From positions 1-53,684 of the forward strand of contig UQBJ01000010.1 of the NCBI GenBank assembly GCA_900539255.1: DNA of 53,684 nucleotides, read 5' to 3'. Below are positions 43,729 to 51,196 of this stretch, piece after piece. Both the position numbers and the translations under genes were made by a program. Source of the stretch: an uncultured Campylobacter sp. Lineage in GTDB: Bacteria; Campylobacterota; Campylobacteria; Campylobacterales; Campylobacteraceae. Below the pieces are notes generated by a model. It ran no database searches. It was not told the DNA's origin and worked only from the letters and a program-made list of their open reading frames with translations. How positions within the stretch are numbered: the first letter of the stretch is position 1; each line of letters opens with the position of its first letter.

Positions 43729-44193
43729 ATGGACTTTTTAAATAATTATTATCAAATCATCAAAGCCTTGCATTTTTTGGCTTTTGTATCGTGGATGGCG
43801 GCACTTTTTTATATGCCACGCCTTTTTGTGTATCACACAGAAAACAAAGACAACGCCGACTTTGTGCGGGTTGTGAAGGTGCAAGAACGCAGGCTTTACA
43901 AGGGCATACAAGTGCCTGCTATGCTTGGAGCGGTGATTACAGGCGGTGCTATGCTTTGGGCGCACTGGGAGTTGCTGATGGTTGCGCCATCGCCTTATGT
44001 GCCGTTTTTTCACATTAAGCTCGCTTGTGCCTTGCTTTTGCTGGTGTATCATTTCAGCACGGCGCACTATTTAAAGCAGTTGCGCAATGATAAATGCACC
44101 AAAAGCGGCGTGTTTTTCCGCGCTTACAACGAAGTGCCGACCTTGCTTTTTATCGGTATCGTGTTTAGCTTTGCGCTGGCAAAGGTGCTTTGA
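43729..44193 (+). CDS. hemJ: HemJ-type protoporphyrinogen oxidase
   Basis: 154 residues with four to five membrane helices. The family-conserved His lies in IKALHFLAFVSWMAALFYMPRL; the RRLYKGIQVPAM and LACALLLLVYH parts also fit. HemJ oxidises protoporphyrinogen IX to protoporphyrin IX in many bacteria lacking HemG and HemY. Last gene of the glmM operon, followed by a terminator at 44303. Confidence 0.88.
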   Translation: MDFLNNYYQIIKALHFLAFVSWMAALFYMPRLFVYHTENKDNADFVRVVKVQERRLYKGIQVPAMLGAVITGGAMLWAHWELLMVAPSPYVPFFHIKLACALLLLVYHFSTAHYLKQLRNDKCTKSGVFFRAYNEVPTLLFIGIVFSFALAKVL

Positions 44194-44302
44194 TAAGTTG
44201 AGTAAATTCGCGCTTTAAGATGAATTTTTGCTCGGTTGAGTAAATTTACGCTTTAAGATGAATTTTTAGCGAATTTGCGCCCTTAAATTTATCGCATTTG
44301 AT

Positions 44303-44321
44303 TAGCCCCAAAAAGGGGCTA
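44303..44321. terminator. Bidirectional terminator, hemJ and peroxidase
   Basis: TAGCCCC pairs perfectly with GGGGCTA around an AAAAA loop. It lies 8 bases beyond the stop of the frame-restored peroxidase (44329) and 110 bases after hemJ. Confidence 0.7.
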
Positions 44322-44328
44322 AATGCTT

Positions 44329-44504
44329 TCAAAGCTCTGGCTTTGGTGTGTTTTGCGTTGAAGCTGGCAGCTGTGGATAAGTGATAGCAGGCTTTTTGCC
44401 GCTTAAAGTCAGCAAAAATTTCTCTATGCTCTTTGCCTCAGCCTCCGAGATTTCAATACTATCAAATCGCCCTTGCAAACCTTTTAAAACAGCATTGCTA
44501 TCAT
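44329..44504 (-). other. Out-of-frame C-terminal tail of the di-haem peroxidase
   Basis: In another frame this stretch encodes KLVNDSNAVLKGLQGRFDS then ISEAEAKSIEKFLLTLSGKK and a Pro/Thr-rich end. The motif repeats the usual peroxidase ending. One extra A in the AAAAA run of TTTTTAAAAAGC (about 44512-44521) would fuse it in frame with the 44505-45785 product, giving 485 residues. The stop at 44329 sits right before the terminator, which supports this as the true end of the gene. Confidence 0.65.
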
Positions 44505-45785
44505 TTACAAGCTTTTTAAAAAGGCTTCCAAAGCCAAAATTTCATCTCTTGTTAAATTTAGCTTTTTGATGAGCGGGTCGGTTTTTGGCAAAAGCGGGTC
44601 GTTTTCCGTGCCTTTTTCCACAGCCACAGGAAAGCCTGCGTTATACATATTTATCACGCCTATGAGATGAGGAAACAGCCCGCCGTGCATATAAGGCGCA
44701 GTGCGAGAGACACTCACAAGGCTTGGGGTTTTAAATTTGCCCACATCGGCTGGATTTTTCGTAACTTCATACCGCCCTAAATCCTGCAACTTACGCCCAT
44801 AAAAAGACAAGCCGATATTATGATATTTATTATCGCTCAACATTGCTCCATAATGGCAGTTCATACACTCGCCCTTGTTGCGAAATATATCAAGCCCCCA
44901 AAGCTCTTTATCGCTCAAAAAACGATAATCCCCATTTAAAAAAGCGTTAAAACGGCTATTTTTAGGCACGACAAAACTTCTTTCATAAGTAGCTATGGCT
45001 TTGGCTATGTTGTTTATGTTGATGAGTTTTCTTGCAGTTTCAAGCTCTTGGCTTGGAAATTTGGCAACCAAATTCTTGTCGATTTTGATTTCATCTCTTA
45101 AAAAACTGCGCAATCTTTTTGTAGCATTTTGCTCAAAAAGTTGTGGAAAATACTTTTTCCAAAGCCCTTGTTTGCTTTCATCGCCAAAGGCTGCTACAAA
45201 AAGTGGATAGTATTCTGTGGCGTTTTTTATGGCGTTTTGGGCATTTTCAAGGGTATTTGCCATTTCTTTTGGGTCGGTTATGGGTCCTAGTGCTTGCTCT
45301 TCAAGACTTTTTGCCCGTCCGTCCCAAAAAAGCTCGTCAAAAAAGGCTGCCATTTGAATGTTTGGCGCATTTCGCCTCCCTCTTTGTCTGTCGTGTCCGT
45401 AAGAAAGTTTCAAGCCGTCAGTAAAGGCTAACTCTTGGTTGTGGCAGTTTTGGCAAGAGATTTGCCCGCTTTTTGAAAGGCGTGGGTCCTTAAAAAGTCG
45501 CAAGCCTAAAAACGCCTTAATGTCGCTGTAAGCGTTGTTTGCAGGAAATGGTGGCTCTTTAAATGGCTCAAATTCACGCCACTCTTTTACCACGCTTTCA
45601 TCAAGCTTTGGTTTGTCCCACTCGCTAACAGGGCGGGCGTAAAGGGCGCGGTATTTGCTTAAATTCTGCTCGCTTTGGTTGCTTGCGGTGTTTGGCTCGT
45701 TTTGCCCCATAAATTTAGCCAAAAGCGCCACTATACAAGCTAGCGATAAGCCTAAAAGTATGGCTAGGATTTTGTTTGTTTTCAT
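44505..45785 (-). CDS. Di-haem cytochrome c peroxidase (MauG family), 3' truncated
   Basis: 426 residues. N-terminal anchor or signal (about 5-27), then two haem motifs: CQNCH (near 112) and CMNCH (near 308). LSYGHDRQRGRRNAPN and FFDELFWDGRA are typical of bacterial di-haem peroxidases. They act in the periplasm, reducing H2O2 with electrons from cytochrome c. The product ends EAFLKSL because of an apparent single-base loss in an A/T run, cutting off about 59 residues (see 44329-44504). Both haems are retained, so activity may persist. Confidence 0.87.
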   Translation of the reverse strand: MKTNKILAILLGLSLACIVALLAKFMGQNEPNTASNQSEQNLSKYRALYARPVSEWDKPKLDESVVKEWREFEPFKEPPFPANNAYSDIKAFLGLRLFKDPRLSKSGQISCQNCHNQELAFTDGLKLSYGHDRQRGRRNAPNIQMAAFFDELFWDGRAKSLEEQALGPITDPKEMANTLENAQNAIKNATEYYPLFVAAFGDESKQGLWKKYFPQLFEQNATKRLRSFLRDEIKIDKNLVAKFPSQELETARKLININNIAKAIATYERSFVVPKNSRFNAFLNGDYRFLSDKELWGLDIFRNKGECMNCHYGAMLSDNKYHNIGLSFYGRKLQDLGRYEVTKNPADVGKFKTPSLVSVSRTAPYMHGGLFPHLIGVINMYNAGFPVAVEKGTENDPLLPKTDPLIKKLNLTRDEILALEAFLKSL

Positions 45786-45898
45786 TTTTGTCCTTTCGTT
45801 TTTTAACTTAACATTTGCCCATAATGCTTTATTTTGTCATATTAAGTGTTATTAAAATATCCATAAATCAGCATTTAATAATCCATTCTCCGTTTTGT

Positions 45899-45990
45899 AG
45901 ATACTTCGCTACGCTCAGTATGACAAGACAAGTCAGTATGACAATGTTTTTTTAGATTGCCACGCTCATTTCATTCGCTCGCAATGACGC
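45899..45990. repeat. Dispersed palindromic repeats, two types
   Basis: Contains GATACTTCGCTACGCTCAG (45900-45918) running into TATGAC and, in the same orientation, GATTGCCACGCTC and GCTCGCAATGACG with a 9-base spacer. Both are reverse copies of units clustered at the window end. It lies between the peroxidase promoter and the TonB receptor stop. Confidence 0.7.
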
Positions 45991-46003
45991 ACTCATTCTA
46001 TTT

Positions 46004-48700
46004 TCAATACTTATACCCAAATTGTAGCCAAAACTGCCTTCCCACATCATACACAGGGTAAGCCGCACTTGCGCTCAAAATGCTGCCTGTTGCCATATTG
46101 CCATTTGCCCCTGAAATAGTCGTTTCGTTCTTTAAATTTAAGACATTGATTATATCGACATTTGTGTAGAAAGTCCCAGCTTTGCCAAGCATAAATTCAA
46201 CTCCCGCGCGCATATCCCAAGTAAATGCGCCTTTGAAATGGTATTTGCCATATTGCCTCATCTTGTTGCCTATGGTGGTGTTATAATTTGGCGAACGAGT
46301 ATTTAACAACACCATTCTATCATAGCCTGAGCGGTAGCGAAAGAAATTATTCCACAAAAGCCTTGTAAAACCTAGTTTCATCGTTTGCGTGGTGCTTAGC
46401 CTTAAAGTCCAAGGGCGCGCGAAATTTTCAGTAGGTCGCTCGCTGTATTTGATAATCTTGCCATCATAGTAAATGTCAGGGTCATCGATGTAAGTTTCAT
46501 CAGCTGCGAAAGGATTATAAGCCCTATTTACAGCTGTATAATCAAAGGCAAATAAAAAGTGATGATACACATTAAGCGTTTTGAAAGGCTCGGTGTTTTC
46601 TATGCTTGCGGTGATAATGTCGCTTTTTGAGCTGCCCTCGTTGGTGTAGTAGTATCCCTTGCTAGAACTTCCCCTTTGGATTATCTCATCTTTGCCCTGT
46701 CTGTTTATGTATTTGGCGTTAAAATTCACAAGCCCTATATCTTGGCTTATCCCTACCATAACTTCATCGCTGTATGGTATGTCAAGCCTGTTAAATTTAT
46801 ACTGTGATTTTGCGCTCACATCACTTTCTACCCAAGGCGAGTTTATATCTGCGCGAGTGAGATTTTTTGTCGCTGCTAAAATGCTGTCATAAAGTCTGTA
46901 TGAGAAGAGGTTGCGCCCATAATAGCGGTTTGCTCCAAAGCTTAGCCTTGTGTCAAAGCCCCCCCCCCTGCTCCAAGGTGCGATATAAGATAAGCTTAAA
47001 CGCGGTGCGGCTGTGCCTTTATCCATATAGCTGTCTCCATCGACACGAAGCCCAAGTCTAGCATTCATTTCGCCTATTTTAGCATAATCAAAAAGCCTAA
47101 TATCTTCCTCGACATAAAAGGCATAAGATAAAACATCAAGTTTGGTAAGGCTTTTTTTGATGACATTTAAGGCTTTTATGTATTGTCCGTTTAATGCAGC
47201 AATGTTGTTTGCGGCTGTTGTCGTGGCAGTAGAGCATAAAGGCACACCAAACAAATCCACACCACCGCAAGCTACACCAGCTCCTAATTCTTCAACATAT
47301 CTGCCCTTTGTCGCTGCGCTGTAAGTGTTGTAATAATAATCATCAAGTATTTCTCTATTGACATACTGATAGTCAAATTCTGCGCCCACTCGTATCTTTA
47401 AAAATTCAGCCAAATCAAAATTCATATCACTTTTATAGCTTAGGCTGTGTTGCATTTGCTCTACATTGCTCACGCCACCTTCCATTGAGTAGCCAGATGA
47501 AGTTGCCGCCCAATTTTTATCCAAAGCCGAGTGCCTCCAAGTAAGAAAATAATTCTTATCACTTTGGCGTGAATTTTGCAAAAGCGAGTAGCCAAGCTGA
47601 TTAGTCCAAAGTCCTAATCCTGTCTCCCACAAGCCCTTTAAACCAGCTTGATAACCCCCTGTTTGCATAGTGTAAAACGAGTCTTTTGCAATGCCGTTAA
47701 AATAGGTGTTAAACTGCGGCATATAGCCTAAATTTGCCTCCAAGCTAAAATCACTTGTTACATTATAAAACGCTTTTAAATAATAATTATCACTGATTCT
47801 TTTTTGCTCTCTTGTATCAAAGGCTTGTGTGGGGTTAAAGTATTGATTTGCCGTAGTGTAGCCATTTAAGGGAATATAAGAGCGAGTGGTGGAAAACGCA
47901 CCGATAATGCTAAATTTGTCATTTGCCCAGCCTTCAATGCTTGCTTTGACTAAATGCTTGCTGAATTTGGGTTGAAATTTCTCGTCCGTGCTGTTTGCTA
48001 AATTTTCTTCAAATTGTTCGCCTATGTGATATTGAGTGAGTTTGTCGCTTGTGTGCTGATAGCTTATGTCAAAATGCCAGCCGTCTCGTCTTGGGTTGCG
48101 GACATTTGCCTCGACAACACCGCCTGTAAAGCCTCCATAAGCTGCGCCTATGTTAGAATCAAGCACCACAATGCTTTCAAGCAAGCTTGTATCTATGTTA
48201 AAGCCTTGACTTCGTTGCCCGCCACGCAAACCTTGACTAGCCCCACCACTGCTGCCGCTTGCATTGCTTGCGGGGTCTAAATCGTTGTTCATATTAAAGC
48301 CATCAAGCTGAAAGTTGTTTTGATAAAAAAGCCCACCGCTTATGCTTATGTTTGCAGGGTCGATTTCGCCCGGCGTATTTGAGCTAAGCTGTGCGTTATC
48401 AAACTGCACATTTGGCAAGACTTTAAGCGCACTTGTAATGTCGCCGTTGCCATTTGGGGCTGAATTTAAGGCGTTTTTATCCAAAGAACTGCCTGAAAGA
48501 TACTTAATCACAGGATTTGGCGCACTTATAACCGTAGCTGGCAACTCATAAGTTGCCGTCAAATCCACGCCACTTTGCGAGCGCGTAGTGTTTTGCTCTG
48601 TGTTTGAATTTACGCTTGCGGTGTGTGCGTTTTGAGCCTCATTTGCCTCATCGGCAAAAAGGCTTGTGGCTACAAGCAAGATAAAGGCTTTGGTTTTCAT
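46004..48700 (-). CDS. TonB-dependent receptor with a phase-variable G tract
   Basis: 898 residues. Signal peptide ending LFA, then a polar linker and a plug domain (TYELPATVISAP, LDGFNMNND, GGFTGGVVEANV), then a long beta-barrel. It ends in an aromatic residue (YKY), typical of outer-membrane barrels. Ligand unknown; no Fur box could be established upstream. A run of ten G lies inside the barrel (codons about 577-580, reading WSRGGGF). It is in frame here (ON); a change of one base would truncate the protein at about 580 residues. The gene is preceded by nearly 600 bases without an ORF. Confidence 0.9.
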   Translation of the reverse strand: MKTKAFILLVATSLFADEANEAQNAHTASVNSNTEQNTTRSQSGVDLTATYELPATVISAPNPVIKYLSGSSLDKNALNSAPNGNGDITSALKVLPNVQFDNAQLSSNTPGEIDPANISISGGLFYQNNFQLDGFNMNNDLDPASNASGSSGGASQGLRGGQRSQGFNIDTSLLESIVVLDSNIGAAYGGFTGGVVEANVRNPRRDGWHFDISYQHTSDKLTQYHIGEQFEENLANSTDEKFQPKFSKHLVKASIEGWANDKFSIIGAFSTTRSYIPLNGYTTANQYFNPTQAFDTREQKRISDNYYLKAFYNVTSDFSLEANLGYMPQFNTYFNGIAKDSFYTMQTGGYQAGLKGLWETGLGLWTNQLGYSLLQNSRQSDKNYFLTWRHSALDKNWAATSSGYSMEGGVSNVEQMQHSLSYKSDMNFDLAEFLKIRVGAEFDYQYVNREILDDYYYNTYSAATKGRYVEELGAGVACGGVDLFGVPLCSTATTTAANNIAALNGQYIKALNVIKKSLTKLDVLSYAFYVEEDIRLFDYAKIGEMNARLGLRVDGDSYMDKGTAAPRLSLSYIAPWSRGGGFDTRLSFGANRYYGRNLFSYRLYDSILAATKNLTRADINSPWVESDVSAKSQYKFNRLDIPYSDEVMVGISQDIGLVNFNAKYINRQGKDEIIQRGSSSKGYYYTNEGSSKSDIITASIENTEPFKTLNVYHHFLFAFDYTAVNRAYNPFAADETYIDDPDIYYDGKIIKYSERPTENFARPWTLRLSTTQTMKLGFTRLLWNNFFRYRSGYDRMVLLNTRSPNYNTTIGNKMRQYGKYHFKGAFTWDMRAGVEFMLGKAGTFYTNVDIINVLNLKNETTISGANGNMATGSILSASAAYPVYDVGRQFWLQFGYKY
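46959..46968 (-). repeat. Homopolymer G10 tract (ON) inside the TonB receptor
   Basis: Ten consecutive C on the plus strand, G on the coding strand. Flanking codons give SRGGGFD. In Campylobacter, runs of 8 or more G or C slip at high frequency. Confidence 0.9.
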
Positions 48701-49295
48701 TTTTGTTCCTTTATAAAATGTAAATTTTTACTCTATAAATTTGAGTGCGAATTTTTGCTCTCAAATTTGAATGAGAAAAATTTTGATGAAATAATAATAT
48801 AAATTTTCAAAATTTAAGCTTAAAAATTTATAAATTTTGAAAATTTTTTTCAAAATTATTTAAAAATTTGCTTAAATATAGATTTTATATAGTTTTAAAA
48901 ATTTATAAAAATGATAAACTTTATAAAAATATAATTTTCATATAATAATAAGCTATATTATTTTGATAAAGCTAAAAAAATTTTTATTTATTTAAAAGCT
49001 CAAAGCGAGCTACCATCAAGATAGCTTGTCACGCTCGTGTGTTTGCTATACTTGCAATGTCAAGCAAACATACTTTGTGCGCCACTTCAACCCGCTTATA
49101 ATGGCGACATATCAGGCAAAATTCAGCCCAAAGCTAAATTCATCTAAAATTCAGCACAAACACTTGAATTTTAAGCAAATTCAGCGAATTTCATCTCAAA
49201 TCTCAGCAAAAAATTCAAATTTTTGCCCTTTTCATTTACTTTATGATTAAATTTTTTTCATTACAATGCAAAAAATTCAAATTTTAAGGACAAAA
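48701..49295. other. Gene-free gap: AT-rich stretch, diverged repeats and a RAATTY cluster
   Basis: Three parts. 48720-49000 is extremely AT-rich and should contain the TonB receptor promoter; I see no unique -10. 49006-49069 holds inverted repeats, including GTTTGCT (49041) with AGCAAAC (49063) and a diverged TAGCTTGTCACGCTCG unit. 49119-49284 holds eleven RAATTY sites in 166 bases, ending at the ribosome site of the efflux gene. Confidence 0.75.
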
Positions 49296-50498
49296 ATGCA
49301 AAAGCACACCCAAATCAAAGGCTTTGAAAAGTTCAAAATCATCATCATTTTGGCGCTTATGTCATCTATCGCGCCGCTTTCAACCGATATGTATTTGCCA
49401 GCACTCCACAAGGTGCAGCAAAGTTTCGCCACTACGCCCTTTCTCACTCAGCTTTCTTTGGCGGCGTTTTTTGTCGCCTTTGCTTTGGGGCAGCTGATTT
49501 ATGGACCATTAAGCGATATTTTTGGGCGCAAAAAGCCCTTGTATGTGGGGATTGCGCTTTTTATGCTCTCGTCTTTAAGCTGTGTGCTGGTTGATTCTGT
49601 GTATGCTTTTATCGCTTTGCGCTTTTTTGAGGCTTTGGGCGGGTGTGCGGGCGTTGTCATCGCCCGTGCCATAGTAAATGACTTGTTTGAGCTTAAAGAA
49701 GCCGCAAGCATTTTCGCGCTGATGATGGTAGTAAGCTCGCTCGCGCCTATGCTCTCGCCTGCTTTTGGCTCGGTTTTGCTTGAATTTTTCTCGTGGCAAA
49801 GCATTTTTTTCGTGCTGTTTATGCTCGGTATTTTGCTGCTTTTTTTGCTTGTTTTTGCCTTAAAAGAGAGCGCAAAAGGCGTTGGCAGGGTTAAATTCTC
49901 ACGCGCTGAAATCATAAAAAGCTACAAAGCCGTGCTTTTGGACAAACTTTTCGTGCTTTACGCGCTGGCTGGGGCTTTGGCGATGGGCGCAATGTTTGCT
50001 TATATCACGGGTTCGAGCTTTGTTTTCACGGGCTTTTTTGGGCTGAGCGAGCAGCAGTATGGCGTTTTGTTTGGCATAAATGCGATTAGCTTCGTGCTTT
50101 TTGCTAACATTAACGCAAGGCTTGTTTTAAAGCACTCTCCTTATGTCATCTTGCCAAAAGCCTTTGTGGCAATGTTTGCGCTCAGCATTGTGCTTGTCGT
50201 GTCGGCGTTTTTTGTGGGAAATTTTTGGTTTTTTGAAATCGCTTTGTTTTTCATCATCGGAATGCTGGGCTTTTTAATGCCAAATATCACCACTCTTGCG
50301 ATGGCGCGCTTTGCAAGCAATCATTCAGGCACGGCGTCTGCGGTGCTTGGCACGACTCAGTTTGCCTTTGCGGGCGTTGTGAGCTTTATCGTGGGCATTT
50401 TAAATGCGAATTCGCCCGTGTTTTTAGGCTCTGTGATGGCTGCGTGCTGCTTTGTAGCGGCTTTGTGCTATGCCTTTGTCAAAAGGCGGATTGATTAA
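49296..50498 (+). CDS. Bcr/CflA-family drug efflux MFS transporter
   Basis: 400 residues from the ATG at 49296, which has AAGGA upstream; an upstream ATG adds ten residues without support. Twelve membrane segments. Bcr/CflA signatures: SSIAPLSTDMYLPALH at the first helix, LIYGPLSDIFGRKKPL in the cytoplasmic loop between helices 2 and 3, and RAIVNDLF after helix 4. It exports small drugs using protons; the substrate cannot be predicted. The likely C. jejuni counterpart is Cj1375. Confidence 0.9.
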   Translation: MQKHTQIKGFEKFKIIIILALMSSIAPLSTDMYLPALHKVQQSFATTPFLTQLSLAAFFVAFALGQLIYGPLSDIFGRKKPLYVGIALFMLSSLSCVLVDSVYAFIALRFFEALGGCAGVVIARAIVNDLFELKEAASIFALMMVVSSLAPMLSPAFGSVLLEFFSWQSIFFVLFMLGILLLFLLVFALKESAKGVGRVKFSRAEIIKSYKAVLLDKLFVLYALAGALAMGAMFAYITGSSFVFTGFFGLSEQQYGVLFGINAISFVLFANINARLVLKHSPYVILPKAFVAMFALSIVLVVSAFFVGNFWFFEIALFFIIGMLGFLMPNITTLAMARFASNHSGTASAVLGTTQFAFAGVVSFIVGILNANSPVFLGSVMAACCFVAALCYAFVKRRID

Positions 50499-50542
50499 CA
50501 CAACTTTGCTATGATAAGGCTAAATTTTTGAAAGGAAAAGCG

Positions 50543-51034
50543 ATGAAAAAACTTGTTGTAAGCGTGTTTGCGTTTTGTTCTTTGAGCTTTGGCATTAGTG
50601 TTGGGGGCTTTGAGCTAAGCCCAGAAGTGGGCGCGGGCGTGCAAAAGGTTAGCACAAACGGCAGCAGTCGCTACGACTGGTCAGCTCACGCGCGTTTGTG
50701 GGTAGGCGTTTCAAACTTCATTGTCGCCCCACAATTTAAATACACGAGCATAAATGACGGCTTGCAAAGCCTAAAAAACACGCAAGCGGGCGTTTCAGCG
50801 GGCTATAAGCTTGATTTAGTGGTGCTTTCAGCCACGCCTTATGTGGGCTTAAACTACTCAAATTTCGACAAATACTACGATGACACGCTCGCTTTTAATA
50901 CAGGCGTTCGCGTAAATCCAGCGATTTTGCCCTTTTCTTTGGGCGTGGAGTATGAGTTTCAAAACCCAAACGATTTTTACGGACGGCGTCAAAAAATGGA
51001 GTCCGTGCGTTTTAGCGTGGGATTGAGTTTTTAA
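50543..51034 (+). CDS. Small outer-membrane beta-barrel protein
   Basis: 163 residues from the ATG at 50543, with AAAGGAAAAG upstream; an in-frame TTG at 50528 overlaps that site. Signal peptide to about residue 17 (FCSLSFG). The rest alternates beta strands with aromatic residues (YDWSAHARLWVGV, VSAGYKLDLV, LPFSLGVEYEF) and ends in Phe, as expected of an eight-stranded barrel. No named family. Probably cotranscribed with the efflux gene or promoted from the 44-base gap. Confidence 0.8.
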   Translation: MKKLVVSVFAFCSLSFGISVGGFELSPEVGAGVQKVSTNGSSRYDWSAHARLWVGVSNFIVAPQFKYTSINDGLQSLKNTQAGVSAGYKLDLVVLSATPYVGLNYSNFDKYYDDTLAFNTGVRVNPAILPFSLGVEYEFQNPNDFYGRRQKMESVRFSVGLSF

Positions 51035-51042
51035 GGGGTGAG

Positions 51043-51063
51043 TTTAGCCTTTAAAAGGCTAAA
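51043..51063 (+). terminator. Terminator after the beta-barrel gene
   Basis: TTTAGCCTT pairs with AAGGCTAAA across a 3-base loop; a second related unit, TTTAGCC, follows directly. Confidence 0.65.
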
Positions 51064-51196
51064 TTTAGCCTTAAAAGGGCTTAAATTCACGCTTTGCTCT
51101 TTTAGCACTCAAATTCCTTTGTAGCTTCATCTTGCCCTTTGTTTTCAAACTCACAAATTCGCTTTTGCCACGCAAAATTCACTTTGCAAACTCGAT

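Noticed and set aside
48950..48985. Fur-box candidate AATAATAAGCTATATTATT upstream of the TonB receptor
   Set aside because: The symmetry is imperfect and the whole stretch is so AT-rich that such matches are expected by chance.
49119..49284. Possible CRISPR-like array
   Set aside because: Only the hexamer repeats; spacing is irregular and there is no 20-40 base repeat with unique spacers.
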